Origin: Yarrowia lipolytica
Lineage: Eukaryota > Ascomycota > Dipodascomycetes > Dipodascales
Reading direction: 5' to 3'
Length of the DNA stretch: 64,000 nucleotides
NCBI RefSeq assembly: GCF_001761485.1
Contig: NC_090771.1
Location: 2,294,001 to 2,358,000 of the forward strand
The position numbers and the translations under genes were made by a program. The notes under the pieces were generated by a model. The model searched no databases. It worked only from the letters and a program-made list of their open reading frames with translations, and had not been told where the DNA came from. Below are positions 53,973 through 63,952 of the stretch, piece by piece (position 1 is the stretch's first letter; each line of letters begins with the position of its first letter).

Positions 53973-55957
53973 GGGAGCAGGAGCGGGAGCAGGAGCCACG
54001 TGAGCAATCGTCCCACGAAAAATCTTTCTCAAACATCAACTACTTTACCAGCAATAGAGAGAAGAATAAGAGCTTTGAAGCCGAGGAGGAAGAGGATGCC
54101 ATTGAGTCTGAAAGTGGAGAATCAGGTGAGGTTGAGGTGGAAATGGAGGCACGTGATGCCCCTGATACTCAATCTCAGGTCTCGCACGATGAGTCTATCC
54201 GGTCCCACGAGACTGCTCGTTCAGGTGATTCCACCGACTCATCCAGATTCAAATCGCGGTATTTGCAGGATAAGCTGTCATCACGTGATCATCGAACAAG
54301 TGACCGGTCGCAACTTCAAGGAGCTACTGATAAGTCACATTATGAGTCACGTGAAGAGTTGAACGGTCAAGCACGCGACCTACTTAGTGAGCACCGTATG
54401 GCGGACACTAGTTTGGACCGAATCAAGGCCAGCGCCATCAAGAAGCACACAAAGCAGGCTCGTGGGGATGGTGAGTCACGTGAAATCGATGAGTCGCACG
54501 ATCAAGGCATGTCTACCGTTGAACCTGCTGTTGTTTCATCACGTGATCTGCTCGGTGAGCATCGAATGGCAGACACTTCTCTCGATCGAATCAAGGCCAG
54601 TGCAATCAAGAAACATACCAAGCAAATACGAGAGTCACGTGAGGCAGAAGGGTCACAAAATGACAGACGTGATTCTCAGTCACGTGAGCCCCGTCTTCCT
54701 GCTGATCTGACCATGCCCAACACTTCCATGGCTCAGATCATTGAAGCTGCCAAACAGACTCACAGCAAGTCTTCACGTGATGCTGAAAAGGCAGCCCAGA
54801 AGGCACGTGACCTAGAGGAACACGAGCGTAAAACGGCGGAAGCACGTGACCGGGTAGAGCGCGAGATTCGCGAGAAAAATGCCCGGGATCAGGAAAAGCT
54901 GGCTCGAATCGAGGCTGCACGGGCTGAACGGCTCGCCAAAAGAAGACGCACAGATGACGAAGGTCACGTGAGCGTGTTTCATAATCGGGGCCACGTGTCC
55001 CACGAAGCTGAAAAGTCCACGATGGAGCCTCCTCACGTGACCAGCAAGCTTCGTCATGTGAATCTGGCGCACCCCAAGAGCTCTGTTCCTGGTTTTACTC
55101 AGGACGACGACGACGACATGTCCATCATTTCTGAGCTCAGTGAAGTCAATGTGCACACGGTAGGTATTAATGGGACACGTGAGCAGTCACGTGAGCAGCA
55201 GCCCAAGAGTGTGTCCCATGGCCAGCAGTCCCGCGACTTTACCTCCCGATATGGCATTCCCGAGTTTGACGAGTCAGAGGCGAGTGCTCAGAGTAAATCA
55301 CGTGACTCGAATCGGCCGCGGGAAGCGTCCCAATCACGTGATTCTGATTTTCCGCAGCACCCACGTGATACCACGCGTCCACGTGATACGTCGGGCGAGA
55401 CTACCATTTCGCAGCACACGGCCACGAGCGTTCCGGCCTCACCCGACTCCACATCCCGGGCTACGGACCTAGGGTCTCCGCGTGACCATGGCGAATCACG
55501 GGATCTGGGCAGTATCAACACCCATGTGATTGGCAATTCGGCTCCTCAAAAGACCCACAATCGTCAAAACTCGATCTTGTCTCCGTTTGAAAGAGCCACC
55601 AAGGCGTCTGCGTCTTCTGTGGTTGCTACAAATGGAAAGCGGCGGTTCTCTGAGTCACGAGATCCCGCTCATTTCGAGTCTCGTGATATTGCTACGGTCA
55701 ATGAGTGGCGGTCTCTGGATTTCCTCATCACTTCGTCCCTACAGCAGCAAGTCTGGTCCAACCGATTCCGGTCTCCTGGCAATGCCGTTCTGCGCATCCC
55801 TCCTTCAATCAGAACGTGTTTCCCCCTTGTTTCCGAGGCTCGTCTGCGGGACATGATTGTTGCGGTTGTCTATTGCCGGCAGGGTCGGTTGAAGGAGCGT
55901 CAGATTGCAGGTCATCGGGACAGAAGGGGCGTTTCTTGGTGGAAGCGATGGTTCTAA
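52715..55957 (+). CDS. Large low-complexity protein with Ser-Arg-Asp repeats, unknown function
   Basis: A 1,080-residue protein I do not recognise. The N terminus is Pro/Thr/Arg-rich (TPLRQTYPDRPTWTAPIGTP, then SIGRLKFSNYAIGEPRR). The long middle is hydrophilic and full of Ser-Arg-Asp/Glu triplets, with a Glu/Gln run near residues 408-432. A 28-residue module (contains EHRMADTSLDRIKASAIKKH) is repeated at residues 554-581 and 610-637, with a weaker third copy at 663-685. A charged coiled coil (about 690-750) follows. The last 80 residues look folded: SLDFLITSSLQQQVWSNRFR, IPPSIRTCFPL, LRDMIVAVVYCRQGRLKE. About 30 CACGTG hexamers lie in the coding sequence. The ATG at 52715 is the first in frame. 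Nuclear or cytoskeletal scaffolding is a guess. Confidence 0.75.
52995..55385. repeat. CACGTG hexamer array inside the coding sequence
   Basis: About 30 copies of CACGTG, most within TCACGTGA or TCACGTGAC, lie irregularly over 2.4 kb. Most read TCA-CGT-GAC/GAT/GAG (Ser-Arg-Asp/Glu). Three (54965, 54992, 55034) sit in another frame and read His-Val. Chance would give fewer than one copy in this length. Confidence 0.9.
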
Positions 55958-56805
55958 TGTACAAGTAACGGTTAATGTATTTTATTGGTTTTGGTTCTCA
56001 TGTTGAGAGTAGTTGATATTGGTGATATTTTGGAGAAGCCATGAAGGGCTGTTTACGAGCCACGGTCATCGCGGCCACCCTTGTATGCAGGCTGTTCCCA
56101 AAGAGGCAATTTCTTTCTCAAAACCGATTATGTCTTGGAAACAACAAAGGCCCCCTGCGCTTCCTGTTTTTGCCCTGCACCAACTGTTGACAAACCATGC
56201 AGCAAAATTGAGCACTTTTGCGCTGCAAAGCTGTTTACAGGGGTTATAACAAGCCCAAAGCAGATCTGCGGCTGCGAGGGCATGCTTGGAGCTGCAACGA
56301 TCGACTATTTTTTTCATGCGAGATCTCAAAGGTACAGCCATGTCAACGGCTACTAGAGCTATAAGTAGGGCTGTTCGAATGAACCTTTAGGGTCTTCCTT
56401 AGCGTCGACCTAAGGTAGTGAATGGAGGCTACTTTTGAAACCACTTGCAACGCCATTCAAGAGCTGTCGGGTTGCACTACGATACCATGTTTATGTCTAC
56501 GGACTACCCTGCTGGAAATACGAAGAGCTGTGACTGAAATATGCAGAGCAGCAAGGGGGAAAAAAGTGTGCATACTAAACAAGTACAAGTGAAAGCAATT
56601 AGATTAGCAACTCCAGGGATGCATTCTGGGATCTCAATCGCAGGGTGCTGTGCTCGTATTGGCTGTGGCTGCAACCGCTTGAGTGCGTTAAGTTCACACG
56701 AGCAAAAAAACCTGCAACCCCTGAACCGGAGCCAAACGGGGGAGAAAGGGACATAACTGTTTCTCGTAGCCAAAAAAAAGGGACCCGACTGTTTCCCGTA
56801 GCCAA

Positions 56806-56813
56806 TATAAAAG
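56806..56813 (+). promoter_or_regulatory. TATA box before a small orphan ORF
   Basis: TATAAAAG lies between the second and third copies of a 17-base direct repeat and about 86 bases before the ATG at 56899. Confidence 0.3.
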
Positions 56814-56898
56814 CACACGACTGTTTCCCTAAGTCCCGGCGGTTCGCTGGAAAATTCGCTAGACAATCTTAAAATCTCCCGACCATCTGATCTTCACA

Positions 56899-57087
56899 AT
56901 GCTACAAGTAGGCCGAGATGACGGCCCAAACGGCTACATTTTTGAGCTGCTTGCTGCGGAAATAAACGCAGTGGCACAGGCGCGTCCGTTTCCCCGGATC
57001 TTCCTTCCAGCAGGCTGGTCGATCGCGGGTACCTCCATGTACTTGTCCGAATGCGGCCGTTGTGGGGGTCCGGGCCTTGGACCCTGA
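56899..57087 (+). CDS. Possible small or remnant ORF, 62 aa
   Basis: MLQVGRDDGPNGYIFELLAA, then a basic Pro/Phe-rich segment and a short Cys/Gly end. The promoter-like setting (TATA box, C/A-rich leader CTTCACA before ATG) is better than the ORF itself. No family is recognised. It could be the first exon or remnant of a larger gene. Confidence 0.22.
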   Translation: MLQVGRDDGPNGYIFELLAAEINAVAQARPFPRIFLPAGWSIAGTSMYLSECGRCGGPGLGP

Positions 57088-58117
57088 AGTATATTCCGCA
57101 CTATTGGCCACCTGCATTTATAACCCTAATGACAACCTCAAAATTTGTTTTTATTTTATTTTCATTTTTTATTTTCATTTTTCACCTTGAGAATAGCTAT
57201 TTCAGCCCTTGGAAAGGTCGATTTGTGTCTCCACTCCATCTCCAAGGGCCGAAAACCTGTTGCTGACACTCTCCCCATCACGAGAAACTATCTACTCCCG
57301 GAAATGCTGAACCGCATCTGGAAATCCCATGCATCGTGACGCATATCTGTTTTACAGATCGTAAATGCTCCCGTATACACTCTGCAGGGCTTTTTGTACA
57401 CCTGCAGCCCGTATGCAGGCTATCTACTACTGCGGGAGCTTCCGCTCGTTGGGTGGAAGGACTTGTCCAAAATGTCCTGGCATCCTTGTGCTAATATCTC
57501 TACATAGATCAGCACTGAAAAGTCCACCCAACCACATAGATTAGCAGATTTCCAGAGGACACATGGAAATACCCACTGTTGGGCATCCAACCGTACCCTT
57601 GATTACCCCACCAACAACCCCTGTGGTTTCTTGTATCGTACTGTACTTGTACATGTACAAAGCCGGCATTGAGATCCCGTATTCCGCGTGCCGCGCATTT
57701 GCTCAATACACTGTTGCAAATTTGGTTTTCTCAACAATACGGCCCTGCACAATATCCAAACCAGAGCAAAGTGACTGTGAGATTGGCGAACATGGACAGC
57801 AACATCTTCAAGACTATCCGCGAATGCTATGCAGAGAGTTGGACAACTTGACGATCCAATGGACCCGGACCCAGCTTTGATAGATAATATACCATATCAA
57901 ATGACACTCGATATATCTCTCGACCGCTTCAAAATGCTTGACAAGCGCGTCGCAGTTTGTCAATGTTCACGAAGACAAAGCCGCTGTACCTTACAGTACA
58001 GTAGGTAAACTGCAGCCGCTTCCGGCTTGCGAAATTTCCCATCAACCTTCGTACATTCCGGGAATGGACCAGTTGGGAAGGGCAACTTCTGCAAGGTGCC
58101 AGCTCGAGATGGCAGTC

Positions 58118-58124
58118 TATATAA
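58118..58124 (+). promoter_or_regulatory. TATA box of wall-protein gene A
   Basis: TATATAA, about 70 bases before the ATG at 58190, followed by a CACCACAGTCTC-type leader. Confidence 0.5.
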
Positions 58125-58189
58125 CCGCTCACATCTGCTTGTTTGGAGGTTAGAATCAAAAGCTTCCCCACCCACCACAGTCTCTCGTT

Positions 58190-61100
58190 ATGAAGTTCTC
58201 AGTCCTCACTCTCGCCGCCATGCTTGGCTTGGCGCTTGGTCTAGTCGTAACTGACGATCCCACTCAGCTCGCATACCTGGAGACCCCTGAGACTAATCAC
58301 ATCTTTGCTGCTTACGCCAAGATTATCCCTAGTCTGGCCGCCGCTAACATTGTCACCGATGCCGGTGCCCTCGCTCTCAAGATGGGCCTTGATATCCCTT
58401 TCGTCAACAGCCAGGATCTTTCTCATCCCCCCACACATGAAGAGCTCGTTGAGGGCCTTCGGCAGGTTCTCAAGTACTCCGCTGAGAGCGGGAGAGACTG
58501 GACTGATGCTGTCAACCCCACCCTTCCCATCTATGCCATCAAGTGGGTTGTTGGCAAGGCCCCCCAGCCCTACACCGCTGAAGACTTGAAGGTTTCCCGA
58601 CGAGCTGTCTTCAACATGTACATGGCTCAAACCATTGCTAGCCATGCCGAGAATGCTCTCGATGCCAAGATCGTTGTGAACGACCCCGATGTCACTGTCA
58701 CTGTCTCTATTGGTCCCGACCCTTCCTCCACTATCCCCGCCTCCTCTGAGGCTACCTCCGAGATTCCCGTCACTTCCACTAACCAGGACAATCAGAGTGA
58801 GACTTCTGCTCCTGCTCCTGCATCCTCCACTCAGGATACTCCTTCGTCTACTACTGATGACGGTGCTGCTTCTACCACTGATACCCCCGTCTCTTCCACT
58901 GACGGTGCCCCTGCCTCCCCACTGATGGTGCTTGCTTCTACCCCGTGGCGGGTGCTGCCTCTCCACTGATGGTGCCCCTTGCCTCTACCCGATGGGTGGT
59001 GCTGGCTTCTACCACTGATGCCCCCGGTCTCTTCCACTGATGGTGCTGCTTCTACCACTGATGACGGGCTGCTTTCTACCACTGATGGCGGTGCTGCCTC
59101 TACCACTGGTGGAGCTGATGCTTCCTCCACTGATGTGGTTGCTTTCTACCACTGATGGCGGTTGCTGCCTCTACCACTGATGCCCCCGTCTTCCACTGGT
59201 GGTGCTGCTTCTACCACTGATTGACGGAGCTGCTTCTACCACTGATGGCGGTGCTGCCTCTACCACTGGTGGAGCTGATGCTTCCTCCACTGATGGTTGC
59301 TGCCTCTACCACTGATGGGGTGCTGCCTCTACCACTGATGGTGCCCCTGCCCTTTCCACTGGTGGGAGCTGATGCTTCCTCCACTGACGGAGCTGCCTCT
59401 ACCACTGATGGGGGTGCTGCCTCACCACTGGTGGAGCGATGCTTCCTCCACTGATGGTGCTGCTTCTACCACTGATGGCGGTGCTGCCTCACCACTGATG
59501 GTGCCCCCTGCCTCTTCCACTGGTGGAGCTGATTCTTCTCTTCCACCACCGATGAGACCTCTACTTCCTACCACTGATGGCGGTGCTGCCCTCTACCACT
59601 GATGGTGCCCCCTGCCTCTTCCACTGGTGGAGCTGATGCTTCCTCCACTGACGGGCTGCCTCTTACCACTGACGACGGTGCTGCCTCTACCCTGGTGGAG
59701 CTGATGCTTCCTCCACTGGCGGTCCCCTGCCTCTCCACTGGTGGAGCCTGATTTTTCCCTTCCACCACCGATGAGACCTCTACTTCTACCACTGGCGGCA
59801 GCAAAGGGTTCAGTCGTCACTAATACTGCACCTACTGCAAACTTCTACTTGGAGGTTCTGATGGCGGAAACGGCAACGGTTCTGATGGCGGGAAACGGCA
59901 ACGGGTTCTGATGGCGGAAACGGCAACGGTTCTGATGGCGGAAACGGCAACGGTTCTGATGGGCGGAAACGGCAACGGTTCTGATGGCGGAAACGGCAAC
60001 GGTTCTGATGGCGGAAACGGCAACGGTTCTGATGGCGGAAACGGCAGGATCTGATGGGGGAAAACGGCAACGGATCTGGATGGCAACGGAAACGGATCTG
60101 ATGGCGGGAAACGGCAACGGATCTGATGGCAACGGCCAACGGATCTGATGGCAACGGCAACGGATCTGATGGCGGAAACGGCAACGGATCTGATGGCAAC
60201 GGCAACGGATCCGATGGTAACGGCAACGGATCTGATTGGCAACGGCAACGGATCCTGATGGCAAACGGCAACGGATCTGATGGCAACGGCAAACGGATCT
60301 GATGGCAACGGCCAACGGATCCGATGGGTAACGGCAACGGATCTGATGGCAATGGAAACGGTTCCAACGGTTCAAACCTCTGGAAACGGCAACCGGATCT
60401 GATGGCGGAAACCGGCAACGGATCCGATGGTAACGGCAACGGATCTGATGGCAACGGCAACGGGATCTGATGGGCAACGGAACGGTTCTGATGGCGGAAA
60501 ACGGCAACGGATCCGATGGTAACGGCCAACGGTTCTGATGGCGGAAACGGCAACGGATCCGATGGTAACGGCAACGAATCTGATGGCAACGGGCAACGGA
60601 TCCGATGGCAATGGAAACGGTTTCCAACGGTTTCCAACTCTGGAAACGGCAACGGATCCGATGAACGGCAACGGAATCTGGCAACGGCAACGGATCGATG
60701 GTAACGGCAACGGATCTTGATGGGCAACGGCAACGGATCCGATGGCAATGGAAACCGGTTCCAACGGTTCCAACTCTGGAAACGGCAACGGATCTGATGG
60801 CAACGGCAACGGATCCGATGGCAACGGCAACGGATCCGATGGCAACGGCAACGGTCCGATGGCAACGGCAACGGATCTGATTGGGCAACGGCAACGGATC
60901 TGATGGCAACGGCCAACGGATCCGATGGCAATGGAAACGGTTCCAACGGTTTCCAACTCTGGAAACGGCAACGGATTGATGGCAACGACAAACGGTTCCA
61001 ACGGATCTGATGGCAACGACAACAACTCCCAGTCTGGCGATGGTTCCGATGTTCAGCCCCAGTCTACTCTCCGAGTTGACAGCACCGGTGGATCTTCCGC

Positions 61101-61218
61101 CGTCCCCCAGTCTCCCCAGGCTACCGCCCCTGCTGACCACCCTGCCCAGGCCAACGGAGCCTCTCAGCTCGTTGCTGGAGCTCTGGCAGCTCTCCCCATT
61201 CTCGCTGCTCTTCTGTAA
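58190..61218 (+). CDS. Cell-wall GPI protein A with Ser/Thr/Asp and Gly-Asn-Ser-Asp repeat stalks
   Basis: It begins with a signal peptide (MKFSVLTLAAMLGLALGLV), then a domain of about 170 residues starting VTDDPTQLAYLETP and containing HEELVEGLRQVLKYSAES and RRAVFNMYMAQTIASHAEN. After about residue 185 come Ser/Thr/Asp/Gly/Ala repeats, then a long Gly-Asn-Gly-Ser-Asp-Gly stalk. The end has a hydrophobic GPI-type signal (LVAGALAALPILAALL) after PAQANGAS. The first frame stops at 58969 and the last segment is read from about 60925 in another frame. In between, repeat copies differ by single extra or missing bases, which looks like sequencing error rather than gene death. The N-domain and C-terminus match the neighbour at 62051-63952. 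Function is probably wall structure or adhesion. Confidence 0.7.
58830..59810 (+). repeat. Ser/Thr/Asp-rich tandem repeat of wall-protein A
   Basis: Irregular units built from TCTACCACTGATGGCGGTGC and GGTGGAGCTGATGCTTCC types (coding Ser-Thr-Thr-Asp-Gly-Gly-Ala and Gly-Gly-Ala-Asp-Ala-Ser). Copies vary by single bases in short homopolymers. Confidence 0.85.
59855..61020 (+). repeat. Gly-Asn-Ser-Asp tandem repeat of wall-protein A
   Basis: Dozens of units of GGCAACGGATCTGATGGCAA or GGCGGAAACGGCAACGGTTC type, coding Gly-Asn-Gly-Ser-Asp-Gly. A longer unit with GGAAACGGTTCCAACGG recurs at about 60350, 60615, 60745 and 60935. Homopolymer-length differences between copies are frequent. Confidence 0.9.
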
Positions 61219-62050
61219 GTGTGAGAACCATTTTGTTACACTAATCATAATATAAATTATCATATCTTAGTAAAACGTGCGCAGTAATGGTGTGAGTTGA
61301 CACAAGTATTGTTGGAAGTTGCGCGTTCTGTAGAAGTGGTAAAAGCCGTAGCAGCAAAAGGAAGTGACACTATAGATCGGCCTGGTGAAGGGGGAGAGTG
61401 TGGCATGCATCTGTGTGCATCTGTGGGTGTACAAGCACTCGTACAAGTGTAGCACATACTGTACAGTACATACTCGCACGGTACATACAGCATATACTCG
61501 TAGGTGTTGTGAGACTGTCGGGTTCTGTGTAGGTGGTATCACAGATTTTCGGGACTTATGGTATCAGTTGGGTCGTATAAGCCATGGGCTCGGTAAGTGT
61601 GTATTACTGTATCTCGCGGAAGTAGCAATCCAAGTATCACAACTCTCACGCTATCACACCATCCCTCTCGCACCCTAGATCGATGATACTATGGGTTCCA
61701 GACGGTGATGAAACGTTGTGTGCGCGGCAAGGGGCCTTGATTTCAGGTGGGGCGGTGGTGTGAAAACGGTTTGTAGTGATATCTTGTGTTGCTTGTATGT
61801 ATCTCTCGTGTTGGCATCTTGACGACTCTGTTGTGTTGTGTGTGTGTTGTGTGTGTTGGATACAGTACAGTATGTAGTAGGATAGTGGTTTTAGGATTGT
61901 GATACGATATGAGGTATAATTAATTGTTAAGTAATCTTATTGTTACTGTTATGATTTTGATGGTACTGTATATACAGTACACCCAGCATATTTGAGATTA
62001 GATCAACTTACTGAATCGGTATCAATTAATCAAACAAAAAGTTACATCGG
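61219..62050. other. Shared 3' region between wall-protein genes A and B
   Basis: 832 bases. It has a GTGTTGTGT-type simple repeat at about 61827-61860 and many GTAC-type palindromes (CATACTGTACAGTACATACT near 61453; TGTATATACAGTACA near 61968). No gene is supported. Confidence 0.5.
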
Positions 62051-63952
62051 CTAAAGAAGAGCAATAATCAGGGGAAGAACAAAGGTAGCGGTGACAAGCT
62101 TGCCAGCCCCGTTGGCCTGGGCTGGAGGGTTGATCTGAGCGGTGGCCTGGGCAGGCCTGACGGTGGAAATTCCAATGGTCTGGGTCAGGGTCTGGGTCAG
62201 GAGAAGAGTGGTGTCACCCTCGGATCCTGCGGCAATTGGGCCAGCAACCGGTCCAACAGCGGGGGCAGCGGCGGGAATCTTCTCGCCGGTGGAGGTCTTC
62301 TCGTCGGTACCGGTAGAAGCGTTCTCACCAGCGGGGGTCTTCTCACCAGTGGTGGTCTTCTCACCAGTAGATGCCTTATTTCCGGCGGATGCCTTGGCAG
62401 TCTCAACAGGATGGTCACACTTCGTGCAGATGGTAGAAGTGACGGTGCTCTTGGTGTTTCCAGCTTGAGTGGCACCCTGAGCATCAACAATACTAACAGG
62501 ACAGTCAGTTACATATGTGGTGACTCGGTCAACACCACCAGCAATCTCAGTGCACTTGTTGCAAACCGTGACTGTCACAGTGGACTGGGTCACTCCGGTG
62601 TGGGTGACTCCCTCGGCGTCAACAGATGTGACAGCCACATCGGTGACATGCACGGTAGTGACAGTGCCGTTGGAGAAGCCACCACGGATACCATCACCGC
62701 CAATCACTATCACGTTGACGTTCGAGTTAGTGTTGCTGTTACTGTTGCTGTTGCTGTTGGTATTGGCATTTGCAGTCTCCTCGTCCTTATCACCATCATC
62801 ATGGATGGATCCTGAATCGGAGTCATCCTCATGCTTGTCGACTGGGGAGTCCTCCTTGCTATCGGCGTTGCCACCCAGGAGCTGGAGCCATAGGACATGG
62901 AGAGAATCAGCATGAGTCTGAAGCTTTTCGGCGAGCTTCTGGAGCTCTTCGGAGTGGCTATCACCAGCCTCCTTTGCCACCTTGTCGGCCAACTCCTGCA
63001 CCAACTGCCACAGAGCGTAGGTCTGGTCAGCAATGCTGCTGTTGGAGTCGATTACGGTCTTGGAAGGAGAGGAGAGGTCATTAATCAACTTTTTAAGATC
63101 TTCAATCTGCTTGTTCAAATCATCAATCTTCCCCTTCAATTCAGAATCGGTGGTTGCTGCTTCTTTCAGTTTATCTTCGATTTCCTTTTGGACATCCTCG
63201 ATGTATTTGAGCTCCTTCTCAAGATCTTCAATGACGGAAGGGTCAAGGTTGGTGGGCTTGTCGTCCGGGTTGGCGGGCTTGTCATTGGGGTTGACAGGCT
63301 TCTCGTCAGGGTTCACAGGCTTCTCGTCAGGGTTCACAGGCTTTTCATCAGGATTCACAGGCTTCTCATCAGGATTAACAGGCTTCTCGTCAGGATTCAC
63401 AGGCTTCTCGTCCGGGTTGGTAGGATCCTCAGGATTCACAGGCTTGACAGGCAGAGAGTCGACAATGATCTGGGCAAGACCCAGCTGCTCGGTGTAGGCA
63501 GCTGCGATCTGGGCCTCGTACATGAGATAGACATTACGAGCCGCGTGCTCGTAGTCTGAGCCGGTGGGGGGTTGGGTTCCTTGATTAATCAACCACTGAG
63601 AAACTTCTCGGATGTTAGGATCAAGAGGTTGAACAGCGACTCTCCAATCGGGCTTGTTAGTTGCAGCGACATACTCCTGCTGAAGCTTGAGGGCCTCCAC
63701 AAGATGTTCGTTGTCGGGTTTGAGAGCGAGGTCAGCGGCAGCAGGAATCTTTGCACCAGCCATATTGGACTGAGGCCAAGTATTGAACGACGACACAATG
63801 TTCGAGGCTGCAATTTCCGGGCTGGAATAGAAATCGGGAGCGCCTCCGAAGACAGTTGGGTAGGTGAGCTGTTTGAGGGCTTCGGGGTCGTCGGTGACGA
63901 GGGCCATAGCCATGGGGACCAACAAGGCGAAAGCGAAGGCAGAGAACTTCAT
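62051..63952 (-). CDS. Cell-wall GPI protein B, paralogue of A, with KPVNPDE repeat
   Basis: A 633-residue intact ORF. A signal peptide ([17 protein letters not shown]) is followed by the same N-domain as protein A ([49 protein letters not shown]) to about residue 165. Then come about nine heptads of the KPVNPDE type (175-240), a coiled-coil-like helical region (245-360), an acidic Asp/Ser and Asn/Ser/Thr stretch, and two units with a Cys-x-x-Cys end ([18 protein letters not shown]) typical of fungal wall adhesins. A Thr/Gly/Glu/Lys repeat and a GPI-type tail ([16 protein letters not shown], then a hydrophobic end) complete it. The ATG at 63952 is just before the signal peptide. It converges on A. 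Probably a surface protein; the ligand is unknown. Confidence 0.82.
   Translation of the reverse strand: MKFSAFAFALLVPMAMALVTDDPEALKQLTYPTVFGGAPDFYSSPEIAASNIVSSFNTWPQSNMAGAKIPAAADLALKPDNEHLVEALKLQQEYVAATNKPDWRVAVQPLDPNIREVSQWLINQGTQPPTGSDYEHAARNVYLMYEAQIAAAYTEQLGLAQIIVDSLPVKPVNPEDPTNPDEKPVNPDEKPVNPDEKPVNPDEKPVNPDEKPVNPDEKPVNPNDKPANPDDKPTNLDPSVIEDLEKELKYIEDVQKEIEDKLKEAATTDSELKGKIDDLNKQIEDLKKLINDLSSPSKTVIDSNSSIADQTYALWQLVQELADKVAKEAGDSHSEELQKLAEKLQTHADSLHVLWLQLLGGNADSKEDSPVDKHEDDSDSGSIHDDGDKDEETANANTNSNSNSNSNTNSNVNVIVIGGDGIRGGFSNGTVTTVHVTDVAVTSVDAEGVTHTGVTQSTVTVTVCNKCTEIAGGVDRVTTYVTDCPVSIVDAQGATQAGNTKSTVTSTICTKCDHPVETAKASAGNKASTGEKTTTGEKTPAGENASTGTDEKTSTGEKIPAAAPAVGPVAGPIAAGSEGDTTLLLTQTLTQTIGISTVRPAQATAQINPPAQANGAGKLVTATFVLPLIIALL
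63240..63436 (-). repeat. 21-base tandem repeat coding KPVNPDE heptads
   Basis: About nine 21-base units; the central ones are nearly identical in DNA while the outer ones drift ([14 protein letters not shown]). The Pro spacing suggests an extended spacer between the N-domain and the helical region. Confidence 0.85.

Larger units (their letters stand above)
55958..58189. other. Intergenic region (2.2 kb) before the wall-protein pair
   Basis: It contains TACAAGTA at 55960 (right after the stop codon) and TACTTGTA at 57644. Three imperfect copies of GACTGTTTCCCGTAGCC lie at 56756-56835. T-rich ATTTTCATTTTT repeats lie near 57145-57185. A small ORF follows a TATA box (56899-57087, listed separately). 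Confidence 0.5.

Noticed and set aside
53499-54362. 287-codon plus-strand frame
   Set aside because: It lies in another frame of the CACGTG-rich gene and is an effect of the repeated hexamer, which has no stop in any frame.
52995-55385. CRISPR-like array
   Set aside because: The repeated CACGTG word is too short, irregularly spaced and inside a coding frame, and the organism is a eukaryote.
59810-61263. Minus-strand frames of 393 and 472 codons
   Set aside because: They translate to endless Arg-Cys-His/Pro-Leu-Pro repeats, the antisense of the Gly-Asn-Ser-Asp stalk of wall protein A.
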